From Clostridia bacterium (GTDB lineage: Bacteria; Bacillota; Clostridia; Oscillospirales; Acutalibacteraceae), in contig JAFRLX010000161.1 of NCBI GenBank assembly GCA_017430965.1, positions 1 to 39,998 on the forward strand: a stretch of 39,998 bases of DNA. Direction: 5' to 3'. This document shows positions 1 through 8,629 of this stretch, piece by piece. Position numbers and translations under genes: made by a program. Under the pieces are notes generated by a model. That model had not been told where the DNA came from. It was given only the letters and a program-made list of their open reading frames with translations, and made no database searches. Numbering within the stretch: the first letter of the stretch is position 1; every line of letters begins with the position of its first letter.

Positions 1-52
<52 letters not shown>

Positions 53-59
53 AAAAATA

Positions 60-136
60 TGGCGACCCGGATCGGGCTCGAACCGACGACCTCCAGCGTG
101 ACAGGCTGGCGTTCTAACCAGCTGAACTACCGGGCC
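60..136 (-). tRNA. tRNA-Asp (GTC)
   Basis: Complete 77-nt tRNA on the minus strand with an encoded 3' CCA (tgg at 60-62). The acceptor strands GGCCCGG and CCGGGTC pair, the anticodon loop carries GTC, and the T-loop is the standard GGTTCGAACCC type. It is the middle gene of the Val-Asp-Phe cluster. Confidence 0.96.
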
Positions 137-145
137 ATATATTTT

Positions 146-221
146 TGGTGGGAACAACAGGGTTCGAACCTGTGACCCCCTGCTTGTAAGGCAGGTGCTC
201 TCCCAGCTGAGCTATGCTCCC
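146..221 (-). tRNA. tRNA-Val (TAC)
   Basis: Complete 76-nt tRNA on the minus strand with encoded CCA (tgg at 146-148). Acceptor GGGAGCA pairs with TGTTCCC through one wobble pair, and the anticodon loop CTTACAA reads TAC. It is the first gene of the cluster, directly downstream of a good promoter at 264-292. Confidence 0.96.
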
Positions 222-263
222 CCATTTCCCCTGTCGCATGATTGGTCATCAGCGACGGATATT

Positions 264-292
264 AATATACACTATTTACAAGTGTTTGTCAA
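264..292 (-). promoter_or_regulatory. Sigma-A promoter of the tRNA cluster
   Basis: On the minus strand TTGACA (287-292) is followed after exactly 17 bases by TATATT (264-269). Transcription would start near 257, about 35 bases before tRNA-Val. The near-consensus boxes fit a stable-RNA promoter. Confidence 0.85.
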
Positions 293-323
293 CACTTTTT
301 TTGATATTTTTTCAATTTTGCAA

Positions 324-361
324 GAAAAAATCTATTATAAATAATAATTATATTAATAGAT
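324..361 (-). terminator. AT-rich terminator-like hairpin after hslO
   Basis: Just past the hslO stop codon on the minus strand, ATCTATTA (354-361) can pair with TAATAGAT (330-337), followed by six T (325-330). The stem is pure AT and therefore weak, but the position at the end of the operon fits a terminator. Confidence 0.45.
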
Positions 362-374
362 ATAAAACGAATCT

Positions 375-1259
375 TTAAGTCGATGAACACAGGCGCAATA
401 AGCGCTCAAAATCCGCCTTTTCAAAGTAGTATTTTTTATCGCAATATTGACAGTTTATTTCTTCGGTTTTTCCTTCCCGCGCCAGCTCTTCCAATGTCTT
501 TTTGCCGGTGGAAATCAGGGCGCGCTCAATGCGCTCTCTCGAGCAGTTACAGCGGTAGGCGCAATCGCTTTCATCAAGCACATCGACTTCTCTGCCTTTG
601 AGCACAAAGCGGCAGATTTCCTCAGGGCTCATCCCGCGGGCAATCATGGAGCTGACATTTTCGAGCTCTTTGACCGCATTTTCGACAAAGAGGATATCCT
701 CCTCCATCGCGGAAGGCAATAACTGAATGATGAAACCGCCAGCTGCTTTGCAGCTTAAATCGGGATTCACCAACACACCTAAAGCACACACGGTGGGAAT
801 TTGCTCACTGACGGCGAAATAGGAAGTGATATCTTCCGCAATTTCACCGCTGACCAGCGGTACTTGACCGACATACGGTTCCTTGAGCCCCAAATCCTTT
901 ACCACATACAAATTGCCGGTTTTGCCGACAGCACCGCCTACATCCAGCTTTCCCTGCCGATTGAGCGGTAATTCCACTACCGGATGTTCAATGTAACCGC
1001 GCACATTACCGCTTGAATCGGAAACTGCAACTAAAGTGCCGGCAGGACCGCCGCCTTTGATTTGCAAAGAAAGGCTTTCCTGCGCGCCTTTGAGCGATTG
1101 TCCCATCAGCGAACAAGCGGTAAGCAGCCTGCCGAGCGCCGCCGTTGTGACGGCAGAGGTTTGGTGAATCTGCTCTGCCCGCGCTACAATATCCGTTGTA
1201 TCTGCCGCCATCATCACAATAGCGCCTTCTTTAGTAATGCATCTGACTGCTTTTGACAT
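375..1259 (-). CDS. hslO: Hsp33, redox-regulated holdase chaperone
   Basis: A 294-residue protein of normal length for Hsp33, a cytoplasmic chaperone that is activated by oxidation. The C-terminal zinc switch is intact: C237-x-C239 and C270-x-x-C273, the four cysteines that bind zinc when reduced and form disulfides under oxidative stress. The N-terminal domain carries typical Hsp33 motifs (for example GGGPAGTLVAVSD near residue 69). The start is the ATG at 1259, preceded by GAGGAG at good spacing. The gene is the last of the proteostasis block but is 119 bases away from the preceding methyltransferase. A possible promoter of its own and a palindrome occupy that gap, so it may be expressed separately. 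Identification is firm; regulation is inferred. Confidence 0.96.
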   Translation of the reverse strand: MSKAVRCITKEGAIVMMAADTTDIVARAEQIHQTSAVTTAALGRLLTACSLMGQSLKGAQESLSLQIKGGGPAGTLVAVSDSSGNVRGYIEHPVVELPLNRQGKLDVGGAVGKTGNLYVVKDLGLKEPYVGQVPLVSGEIAEDITSYFAVSEQIPTVCALGVLVNPDLSCKAAGGFIIQLLPSAMEEDILFVENAVKELENVSSMIARGMSPEEICRFVLKGREVDVLDESDCAYRCNCSRERIERALISTGKKTLEELAREGKTEEINCQYCDKKYYFEKADFERLLRLCSST

Positions 1260-1333
1260 AATTCTCCTCGTTTTAGCCTATTAGCCAATTAGCCTATTCG
1301 CCGTCAGCGAATGGTGGCAACACTGTGTGTTGC

Positions 1334-1362
1334 ATTATACGGATGTATAGTCGGTGTTGATA
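1334..1362 (-). promoter_or_regulatory. Possible hslO promoter
   Basis: On the minus strand a perfect TATAAT (1334-1339) lies 17 bases after TATCAA (1357-1362). The -35 box is poor (two of six bases match). A 17-bp perfect inverted repeat (1317-1333) directly abuts the -10 box on its downstream side, which is operator position. Confidence 0.35.
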
Positions 1363-1378
1363 TGCGTTATGAAAGAGT

Positions 1379-2116
1379 TTATCCTTTTTTCTTAAAAACA
1401 AATATCTTTCTTTCGCCGGTTTCCTGCGGCTGCTGCATGCTCAAATCATCAAAGACACCGCACAGTAAAAATCCTGCATTCTGCGCTGCACTTTGCAGCC
1501 GTTCATCGCTGTAATAATACTCTTTGATAAACTCGCTTTCGCGCCGGTAACTTTCACCCTGCGGCACAAAGAAATCGAGATACATATTGACACTGTTGTC
1601 CTCACATAGCTCATTTTGCCAAGTCAAAAAGCAATCTTCACTCTCAAAAACAAACGCCTGATTGCCTAAAAGCTCGGTGTGCTTATAAAGCGTGTTGACA
1701 TCAAAAATAAACACACCGCCGGGTTCGGTAAACAGCGACACCTTTTCAAATACCTGCTGCACGGTTTCGATATTCTCCAAATGATTGAGAGAATCCAGCG
1801 CACAGATGGTGGATGTGACCGTGCCGAACAAGTCAAGCGCCTCCATGTCTTGGTTTAAGAACATCACAGCGGAATTCTTTTCAATTTTCTTTTCCATGGC
1901 GGTATCGAGCATCTCGGCGCTGTTGTCGGCGCCGATGACATCATAGCCGAGCGCCTCCATGGCGAAGCTCAAAGAACCCGTACCGCAGGCAAGGTCAAGC
2001 AAAATGCCTTTGCCGCAGCCGAATTGCGCAATGAGGCTGTCGAAATACCGGGCGCGGCGTGCATAATCCACATTGGTGGTAAATTCATCATAATAGCGTG
2101 CAAATTGCTGATACAT
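1379..2116 (-). CDS. Class I SAM-dependent methyltransferase, substrate unknown
   Basis: A 245-residue cytoplasmic protein with a Rossmann-fold methyltransferase signature: motif I LDLACGTGSLS at about residues 40-50, an acidic strand end near VIGADNS, and a post-motif CALDSLNHLEN. Opening residues YQQFARYYDEFT are typical of small-molecule or generic class I methyltransferases of Firmicutes. The ATG overlaps the ysxC stop codon by one base and has GAGG seven bases upstream inside ysxC, so the two are translationally coupled. Nothing in the sequence gives the substrate. Family assignment is secure, function is not. Confidence 0.85.
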   Translation of the reverse strand: MYQQFARYYDEFTTNVDYARRARYFDSLIAQFGCGKGILLDLACGTGSLSFAMEALGYDVIGADNSAEMLDTAMEKKIEKNSAVMFLNQDMEALDLFGTVTSTICALDSLNHLENIETVQQVFEKVSLFTEPGGVFIFDVNTLYKHTELLGNQAFVFESEDCFLTWQNELCEDNSVNMYLDFFVPQGESYRRESEFIKEYYYSDERLQSAAQNAGFLLCGVFDDLSMQQPQETGERKIFVFKKKG

Positions 2117-2703
2117 TACAGTGCCTCTACGACTTCGTCAATTTTTTCTCTGATTTCTTCCGTTCCCTGCCCTGAAAGCGCGGAAAAAAGGATAGCCTCG
2201 GCATCATAGTCCTTGAGCTCTTGACTGATTTCTTCCATCCTTTGCAGGGTTTGCGTTTTATTGAGCTTATCACACTTGGTAAAGACAATCACAAACGGGA
2301 TGTGCTTTTGAGTCAGATAATCCAACATTTGCAGGTCCTCACCGCTTGCCTTACGCCGCACATCAATCAACTGGAATACCAGCACAATTTTGCGATTGCC
2401 CGCAAAAAACGCCTCTATCATATCTCCCCAGCGCTTGATTTCCGCTGCGGAACGCTTGGCATAGCCGTAGCCGGGTAAATCCACAAAGTTGACTTGCTCA
2501 CAGCCGAAGAAATTAATGGTGATGGTTTTTCCGGGTGTGGAAGAAACGCGCACTAAGTTTTTGCGCTGAAAGATTTTATTCATCAGCGAAGATTTACCCA
2601 CATTTGAGCGCCCCGAAAAGACAATTTCAGGCAACTCGCTCGGCTGCAGCTGCGCAGCCGTACCGTAGGAATATTTATACTCAATGTCTTGATAATGGAT
2701 CAT
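2116..2703 (-). CDS. ysxC: Ribosome biogenesis GTPase YsxC/YihA (EngB)
   Basis: A 195-residue TRAFAC GTPase needed for late assembly of the 50S subunit. Visible motifs are G1 GRSNVGKSS (residues 31-39), the TPGKT switch I, G3 DLPGYGYA and G4 TKCD. Length matches the family. Its start overlaps the lon stop as ATGA (2700-2703), the same lon-ysxC arrangement as in Bacillus, so translation is probably coupled to lon. No unusual features were seen. Confidence 0.95.
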   Translation of the reverse strand: MIHYQDIEYKYSYGTAAQLQPSELPEIVFSGRSNVGKSSLMNKIFQRKNLVRVSSTPGKTITINFFGCEQVNFVDLPGYGYAKRSAAEIKRWGDMIEAFFAGNRKIVLVFQLIDVRRKASGEDLQMLDYLTQKHIPFVIVFTKCDKLNKTQTLQRMEEISQELKDYDAEAILFSALSGQGTEEIREKIDEVVEAL

Positions 2704-5096
2704 TGCCTCAATTCCGCCCTCTTGCTGTTTTTCGGAGTCATGAGCAGCTGTTCCTGCTGCACTTTTTTCGGTGTCACGGCAAAGGCGTGTTCGAAAACTT
2801 CGTGGAGACTTTCGACACTGACAAACGCAACATTTGCCTTTACCACATCATCCACCTCGTCCAAATCCGGCACGTTATCGGCAGGGATAATCACCTTTTT
2901 GACACCTGCCAAATACGCGCCCATCGCTTTTTCGCGCAGGCCGCCAATCGGCAGCACTCTGCCCTTAAGGCTGATTTCACCGGTCATGGCAACATCTCGC
3001 TTGACCGGTGTTTTGGAAAGCGCGGAAAGCACGGCAGTTGCAATTGCAATGCCGGCACTCGGGCCATCCTTCGGTGTGGCACCCGCCGGAAAATGGATGT
3101 GAATATCTTTTGTTTTATAAAAAGAAGTATCGATTTCAAACTGCGCGCCGATGCTGCGGATAAAGCTGACCGCCGCAGCGCAGGACTCTTTCATCACCTC
3201 GCCGAGAGAACCGGTAAATTCCACTTTGCCGCTCCCCTCCAGCACATTGACCTCCACGCGCAGGATTTTGCCGCCCACACTTGTCCATGCCAAACCATTG
3301 ACAATACCGACACTGTCGGTAGGCAGCAGCTGTTCTTTTTTATACTTCGGTGTGCCGAGATAGGTTTTGAGATTCTTGGCAGTATAAGAAACCTTGGTTT
3401 TGCCGTTTTCGACAATCTCGGCTGCCGCCTTGCGCATTAATTTGCCGATGGTGCGTTCCAATTCACGCACACCCGCTTCGCTTGTGTAGCTTTCAATTAA
3501 AAGCTTAACGGCATCATCACTCAAATGCACCTGTTTTGCGCGCAAGCCGTGGCGCGCAAGCTCTTTTTTGATTAAATGTTTTTTGGCAATTTGGAATTTT
3601 TCCTCTTGTGTATAGGAGGAAAGCTCTATCACTTCCATCCTGTCATACAGCGGTTCGGGAATGGCAGAGGCATCATTGGCCGTCGTAATGAAGAACACTT
3701 TGGATAAATCATACGGAATATCAATAAAGTTATCCATAAAAGCATTGTTCTGCTCGCTGTCCAGCACCTCCAGCATCGCGGAGGACGGGTCGCCCTTATA
3801 GTCCGAACCCAGCTTATCAATTTCATCAAAGAGCATTAAGGGGTTAGAGGTTCCTGCCGTTTTAATGGCAGAAATAATCTTTCCCTGCATAGCGCCGATA
3901 TAGGTGCGCCGATGCCCTCTGATTTCCGCTTCATCATGCACACCGCCAAGCGAAATGCGCACATACTTTCTGCCCATAGCTTCGGCAAGCGATTTTGCAA
4001 CACTGGTTTTGCCGACACCGGGAGGACCCACCAGGCAAATGATTTGCCCGCTGATATCCGGCTTAATCTGCCGCACGGCAATCAGCTCCAAAATCCTGTC
4101 CTTGACCTTTTGAATCCCGTAATGGTCGCGCTCCAAGATGCGGCGCGCCTTTTTGATATTCAAATTATCCTTGGAATAGGTATGCCACGGCAAAGATAGA
4201 ACCGTATCCAAATAATTCCTCACCACATAAGCATCCTGCGAGGATGAAGCCATTTTAGCAAGCTTTTGCGCCTCTTTAACCAGTTTTGTTTCGGTGCTTT
4301 CTTCAAAACCGATTTTTTTGATTTTCTGCAGGTATTCCTCTAACTCGCTTTGGAGCTCCTCCCCTTCGCCGAGTTCATCGGAAATCGCTTTAATCTGTTC
4401 GCGCAGGTAGTATTCTTTTTGGTTCTCATCAATGTTTTCCTGCACCTTATCTTTGATTTTCTGCTCAATCAAATTGAGCCTGGTTTCTTCCTCTAAAATC
4501 ACCAACAGGTGTTCTAAGCGCTTGACGGGATTGACCAGCTCCAGCAGCTCCTGGTGCTTCTCCCAAGAGAACGGCGCATTAATCGCAATGCAATCCGCCA
4601 AATCCTCCGCGGTTTGGGCAGAAATAATATCCATCACAATATTGGAGGAAATTTTGGAAATTGTTTCGGCATAGGCCTCAAAGGCTTCCTTGCCTTGGCG
4701 CACCACCGCCGCCTCATATTCACGGGAAAAACCGGTCACGCGCATAGGCTCAAGCGGGGTTATTTGCGCGGTAATGCAACTGCCGCCGACAGCAAAGGAG
4801 CCGAGCATAGCGCGGCAGACACCTTCCACCACAACGCGCTCCAGTTCGGAATTGGGCAGCTTCATTACCTGCTTAACAGAGGCAATCACGCCGATTGTAT
4901 GTAAATCATCCACTGTGGGATTTTTGGTTTTAATGTCTTTTTGGCAGACCACAAAAATTTCTCTGCCATGCTTCATGGCGCGGTTTAATGCAGCCTTTGA
5001 AATATCACGGCTGACATCAAAATGCAATATCATTTTCGGATACAGTACCAAGCCGCGCAACGGCAGTACCGGTAGAATTTTCATTGTTTCATTCAC
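2700..5096 (-). CDS. lon: ATP-dependent protease Lon
   Basis: A 798-residue LonA-type protease that degrades damaged and regulatory proteins in the cytosol. Domains in order: N-terminal substrate-binding domain (PVLPLRGLVLYPKM near the start), a central coiled segment, an AAA+ module with Walker A GPPGVGKTS near residue 355 and Walker B LMLFDEIDK, then the C-terminal serine protease domain. That domain has the catalytic Ser in KDGPSAG near residue 678 and the Lys in REKAMGAYLAG near 721. The RBS AGGTGG precedes the ATG at 5096. An intrinsic terminator lies in the 105-base gap after clpX, so lon probably receives only partial read-through or has a promoter that I could not find. Confidence 0.97.
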   Translation of the reverse strand: MNETMKILPVLPLRGLVLYPKMILHFDVSRDISKAALNRAMKHGREIFVVCQKDIKTKNPTVDDLHTIGVIASVKQVMKLPNSELERVVVEGVCRAMLGSFAVGGSCITAQITPLEPMRVTGFSREYEAAVVRQGKEAFEAYAETISKISSNIVMDIISAQTAEDLADCIAINAPFSWEKHQELLELVNPVKRLEHLLVILEEETRLNLIEQKIKDKVQENIDENQKEYYLREQIKAISDELGEGEELQSELEEYLQKIKKIGFEESTETKLVKEAQKLAKMASSSQDAYVVRNYLDTVLSLPWHTYSKDNLNIKKARRILERDHYGIQKVKDRILELIAVRQIKPDISGQIICLVGPPGVGKTSVAKSLAEAMGRKYVRISLGGVHDEAEIRGHRRTYIGAMQGKIISAIKTAGTSNPLMLFDEIDKLGSDYKGDPSSAMLEVLDSEQNNAFMDNFIDIPYDLSKVFFITTANDASAIPEPLYDRMEVIELSSYTQEEKFQIAKKHLIKKELARHGLRAKQVHLSDDAVKLLIESYTSEAGVRELERTIGKLMRKAAAEIVENGKTKVSYTAKNLKTYLGTPKYKKEQLLPTDSVGIVNGLAWTSVGGKILRVEVNVLEGSGKVEFTGSLGEVMKESCAAAVSFIRSIGAQFEIDTSFYKTKDIHIHFPAGATPKDGPSAGIAIATAVLSALSKTPVKRDVAMTGEISLKGRVLPIGGLREKAMGAYLAGVKKVIIPADNVPDLDEVDDVVKANVAFVSVESLHEVFEHAFAVTPKKVQQEQLLMTPKNSKRAELRQ

Positions 5097-5116
5097 TGTA
5101 TTTCACCACCTGTGGT

Positions 5117-5146
5117 AAAAAGCGGTGGGAGCAAAACACCCACCGC
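5117..5146 (-). terminator. Intrinsic terminator between clpX and lon
   Basis: On the minus strand an 8-bp perfect stem GCGGTGGG/CCCACCGC (5139-5146 and 5122-5129) with a 9-base loop is followed directly by TTTTT (5117-5121). It would end most transcripts that start at tig or clpP and lower lon expression relative to clpX. Confidence 0.8.
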
Positions 5147-5201
5147 CATACATTGTATTTTCGGGAAGGCAGCGCATGCGGGCATATTCACCGCACTCTG
5201 C

Positions 5202-6503
5202 CTATGCGTATTTCCCTCTCGGTCTTTTCTTTTTCGGCGCCGGCTTTTTAAGAACCACAGGTTCTCTGTTTGCATTCTTAACAAACTCCGGCTTGGCTTC
5301 ACCGAGCACATATTCCTTGGTAATGCGCACCTTTTCGATTTCATAGTCAGAAGGCATGTCATACATAATCGGCAAAAGCACTTCTTCCATAATAGAGCGC
5401 AGCCCTCTTGCACCCGTGTTTGCCTGTAAAGTCTTTTTTGCCACCTCAACAAGTGCATCGTGGTCAAATTCAAGCTCTACACAATCGAGCGCAAACAGTT
5501 TTTTGTACTGCTTAATCAGAGAGTTTTTCGGCTCTTCCAAAATGCGCACAAGGCTCTCCTCGTCTAACTGCTCCAAGGATGTGATGACGGGAATTCTGCC
5601 GACCAGCTCCGGAATTAAACCGTATTTGACCAAATCGGCATTGATTACCTTGGCGTATGCCTCGGTTTTATCCATTTCCTTTTTATCCTTCACATCGGCA
5701 CCGAAGCCCATCGCAGAGCCGCTGCAGCGCTTTTCGACCACTTTTTGAATGCCGTCAAACGCACCGCCGCAAATGAAGAGAATGTTGGAAGTGTCAATTT
5801 GAATAAACTCCTGCTGCGGGTGCTTTCTGCCGCCTGTCGGTGGAACATTGGCAGTGGTACCCTCCAGGATTTTCAGCAGTGCCTGCTGCACGCCTTCACC
5901 GCTGACATCTCTTGTAATGGAGCGGTTTTCGCTCTTTCTGGCAATCTTGTCGATTTCATCGATATAAATGATGCCGTGCTCCGCTTTTTCAATATTGAAA
6001 TCCGCTGCCTGAATGAGCCTGAGAAGGATATTCTCAACATCCTCACCGACATAACCCGCCTCGGTTAAGGTGGTTGCATCGGAAATAGCGAACGGCACAT
6101 TGAGGATTTTTGCCAAAGTCTGTGCCAGCATGGTTTTACCTACACCGGTAGGACCTAACAGCATCACATTGCTCTTTTGGATTTCCACATCATCACTATC
6201 GCCGCCAAAATAGACACGCTTATAGTGATTGTAAACAGCTACACTCAGCGCAATTTTTGCTTTTTCCTGCCCGATAACAAAATCATCCAGCTGCGCTTTA
6301 ATCTCCTGCGGTTTCGGCAGTACGAGGTTCTCAGCGCTGTCTTTGGCGTGCCTTTGCTGTTTTTCAAAAGCATCATCCTCGATGATTTGATTGCAAAGCT
6401 CGATACACTCATTGCAGATGAATACACCCTCACCGGCAATCAATTTTTCGACCTGTGCATGCGTTTTGCCGCAAAAAGAACATCTTTCGATTTGTTCAGC
6501 CAT
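5202..6503 (-). CDS. clpX: ATP-dependent Clp protease ATPase subunit ClpX
   Basis: A 433-residue AAA+ unfoldase that feeds substrates to ClpP. The N-terminal C4 zinc-binding domain is visible ([10 protein letters not shown] then [10 protein letters not shown], residues 9-38). The AAA+ core has Walker A GPTGVGKT, the pore loop EAGYVGEDV and Walker [10 protein letters not shown]. The C-terminus is a short basic tail ([10 protein letters not shown]). The start lies two bases after the clpP stop with RBS AGAGGT, so clpP and clpX form one transcription unit. Normal length and motifs. Confidence 0.97.
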   Translation of the reverse strand: MAEQIERCSFCGKTHAQVEKLIAGEGVFICNECIELCNQIIEDDAFEKQQRHAKDSAENLVLPKPQEIKAQLDDFVIGQEKAKIALSVAVYNHYKRVYFGGDSDDVEIQKSNVMLLGPTGVGKTMLAQTLAKILNVPFAISDATTLTEAGYVGEDVENILLRLIQAADFNIEKAEHGIIYIDEIDKIARKSENRSITRDVSGEGVQQALLKILEGTTANVPPTGGRKHPQQEFIQIDTSNILFICGGAFDGIQKVVEKRCSGSAMGFGADVKDKKEMDKTEAYAKVINADLVKYGLIPELVGRIPVITSLEQLDEESLVRILEEPKNSLIKQYKKLFALDCVELEFDHDALVEVAKKTLQANTGARGLRSIMEEVLLPIMYDMPSDYEIEKVRITKEYVLGEAKPEFVKNANREPVVLKKPAPKKKRPRGKYA

Positions 6504-6505
6504 GT

Positions 6506-7087
6506 TTACCTCTTTGCAATTACTTTATCCACAATACCGTATTCCATCGCTTCCGCAGCAGACATAAAGTTATCTCTTTCGGTATCCTTTTCAATCTGCT
6601 CTAAAGGCTTACCGGTATTCTCGGAAAGAATGCGGTTTAAGTTTTCGCGTGTTTTCTTGATGTGGTCGGCAGCCAAAATAATCTCGGTTGCCTGCCCCTT
6701 TGCACCGCCGAGCGGTTGGTGAATCATAATCTCCGCATTGGGGAGCGCATAGCGCTTGCCCTTGGCACCTGCCGACAGCAGGAACGCGCCCATGCTCGCC
6801 GCCATACCCATGCAAATGGTGGAAACATCACACTTGATGTACTGCATGGTATCAAAAATGGCAAGGCCTGCGGAAACAGAACCGCCGGGGCTGTTAATAT
6901 AGAGACTGATATCCTTTTCGGGATCCTGACTTTCCAAATAAAGCAGCTGTGCAATCACCAAAGAAGCGGTTGCATCGTTGACTTCATCGGAAAGAACGAT
7001 AATCCTATCATTGAGCAAGCGCGAAAAAATATCATAAGAACGCTCGCCGTTACCTGTTTGTTCGACTACATAAGGTACTAATGCCAT
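6506..7087 (-). CDS. clpP: ATP-dependent Clp protease proteolytic subunit ClpP
   Basis: A 193-residue serine protease that assembles into the ClpP tetradecamer. The catalytic triad is intact: Ser98 in GMAASMGAF, His123 in MIHQPLGG and Asp172 in ERDNFMS. It forms a unit with clpX and follows tig by 100 bases. The gap upstream holds a candidate promoter whose -35 box overlaps two CtsR-like heptads (7126-7140), suggesting heat-shock control in addition to read-through from tig. Confidence 0.97.
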   Translation of the reverse strand: MALVPYVVEQTGNGERSYDIFSRLLNDRIIVLSDEVNDATASLVIAQLLYLESQDPEKDISLYINSPGGSVSAGLAIFDTMQYIKCDVSTICMGMAASMGAFLLSAGAKGKRYALPNAEIMIHQPLGGAKGQATEIILAADHIKKTRENLNRILSENTGKPLEQIEKDTERDNFMSAAEAMEYGIVDKVIAKR

Positions 7088-7103
7088 AATAACACCTCTA
7101 AAA

Positions 7104-7131
7104 AATCTATCGTAACTAAATTATCGGTCAA
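7104..7131 (-). promoter_or_regulatory. Candidate clpP promoter with CtsR-like heptads
   Basis: On the minus strand TTGACC (7126-7131) and TAGATT (7104-7109) are spaced by 16 bases. Read on the plus strand, the -35 region contains GGTCAAA (7126-7132) and GTTCAAA (7134-7140). The CtsR repressor recognises a direct repeat of GGTCAAA with a 3-base spacer; here the spacer is one base and the second copy has one mismatch, so the match is incomplete. Confidence 0.4.
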
Positions 7132-7187
7132 ATGTTCAAAAATATTCTGCCGCTGAACACTGAGCGCTGAAAACGATTCCTCGTTTT

Positions 7188-8465
7188 TTATGCTTTACAG
7201 TTATCCTTTACCAACTGCATTGCTTTTTCGGCAGCAAGGTCAGCCTTGACATCATCCACAGGGATTGCAGCCTTAACCACATCGAGTTCCAGCTTGTAAG
7301 CATCGGCATACTTCTGCATTTCGGCATCGATTTCTTCTTCGCTCACCTCAATGCTTTCAAGCTCTACAATCTTATCTAAGCACAGCCTGATTTTGACCTG
7401 TCTCTCGGATTGCGGCTTCAAGCTCTCTCTAAGGGCGGAAACATCGCCGCCGGTATACTGAACATAGGTTTCCAGGTTCAAGCCCTGCATTTGAAGGTTT
7501 TGCTCGAATTGCTTCAAGTTTTCATCAATTCTTGCTTCCACCATCTGCTCGGGAATGTCCGCTTTCATGCCATCGATTAACGCATCAATCACAGCGTTTT
7601 CAAAGTCATTCTCGGCTTCCTTTTGTTTTCTCTCTTTAATGCTCTTCTTTTGATCCGCTTTGAGTTCCTCAAGGGTATCAAACTCGGAAACATCCTTGGC
7701 AAATTCATCATCAAGTTCGGGAAGCACTTTCACCTTAACTTCGTGAAGCTCCACTTTAAAAGTTGCTTCTTTGCCTGCCAGATTCTCTGCGCCGTAATCT
7801 TCCGGGAAAGTCACAACCACATCAAACTTGTCGCCTGCCTTGTGACCGACAACCTGGTCCTCAAAGCCCGGAATAAACTGACCGGAACCGAGGGTTAAAT
7901 CAAAGTTGTCTGCCTGACCGCCGTCAAACGCTTCACCATCCACAAAGCCTTCAAATGCGATATCGCAAATGTCGCCTTCGGCTGCTTCTTTATCTTCCAC
8001 AGCTTCGATGGTAGAGTTTCTTTCCTGCAGCTTGGCAATTTCTTCGTTAATCTCTTTTTCGCTGACTCTGACAGCCTTTTTCTTGGCTTTGATGCCTTTG
8101 TATTCGCCCACTTCCACTTCCGGTTCCACAACAACCTTCAGCACAAGCTCTAAACCGTCTTTACCGATTTTCTTGACATCTAAATCATACGGAGCGGCAA
8201 CGGGCTTTCTCTCGAGAGAATCCAATGCCTCTCCCACAATCTCGGGATAAAGGATATCCAGTGCATCTTCATAAAACACAGCTTCACCATATACTCTTTC
8301 TACCATCTTTCTGGTAGCCTTACCCTTGCGAAAACCCGGCACGGTAATCCTTTTCTTTGCTTTATTATAAGCTTTTTGGCAAGCAGCCTCAAACTTTTCG
8401 GCATCAGCGCTTACGGTAAGCTCTAACACATTTGCTTCCACATTCTTTACCGAGTCCAAACTCAT
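7188..8465 (-). CDS. tig: Trigger factor, ribosome-associated chaperone and prolyl isomerase
   Basis: A 425-residue trigger factor. The N-terminal ribosome-binding domain has the signature VPGFRKGKATRKMVE. The FKBP-type prolyl isomerase domain follows (GDICDIAFEGFVDGEAFDGG, GSGQFIPGFEDQVVG), and then the helical C-terminal arms. Two in-frame ATGs exist at 8471 and 8465; GGAGGA ends two bases before the first and eight before the second, so I chose 8465. It is the promoter-proximal gene of the proteostasis block. Confidence 0.96.
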   Translation of the reverse strand: MSLDSVKNVEANVLELTVSADAEKFEAACQKAYNKAKKRITVPGFRKGKATRKMVERVYGEAVFYEDALDILYPEIVGEALDSLERKPVAAPYDLDVKKIGKDGLELVLKVVVEPEVEVGEYKGIKAKKKAVRVSEKEINEEIAKLQERNSTIEAVEDKEAAEGDICDIAFEGFVDGEAFDGGQADNFDLTLGSGQFIPGFEDQVVGHKAGDKFDVVVTFPEDYGAENLAGKEATFKVELHEVKVKVLPELDDEFAKDVSEFDTLEELKADQKKSIKERKQKEAENDFENAVIDALIDGMKADIPEQMVEARIDENLKQFEQNLQMQGLNLETYVQYTGGDVSALRESLKPQSERQVKIRLCLDKIVELESIEVSEEEIDAEMQKYADAYKLELDVVKAAIPVDDVKADLAAEKAMQLVKDNCKA

Positions 8466-8508
8466 TTTCATAATCCTCCATTTGTGAATATAAATTTATA
8501 CGAATGGC

Positions 8509-8537
8509 ATTATAACATATAATTATAATATAATCAA
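8509..8537 (-). promoter_or_regulatory. Sigma-A promoter of tig
   Basis: TTGATT (8532-8537) and TATAAT (8509-8514) on the minus strand with a 17-base spacer, about 45 bases before the tig start. No CtsR or CIRCE element is visible here, so tig looks constitutive. Confidence 0.75.
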
Positions 8538-8590
8538 GATTTTTTTATAAACTGCGGCACACCGGCTGCCGACTGCCGAGCGCCGCCCGA

Positions 8591-8629
8591 AAAAAATAAA
8601 GCACAGCTCGCCGGCTACGCTTTATTTTT
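8591..8629 (-). terminator. Terminator of the metallophosphoesterase gene, overlapping its stop codon
   Basis: On the minus strand an 11-bp stem (8619-8629 with 8592-8602) encloses a 16-base loop and ends in a run of T. The left arm includes the TAA stop codon of the upstream gene (8622-8624). Confidence 0.7.

Noticed and set aside
2535-3440. 301-codon plus-strand open frame
   Set aside because: It is antisense to lon and ysxC, has low-complexity shadow composition, and both genes on the other strand are certain.
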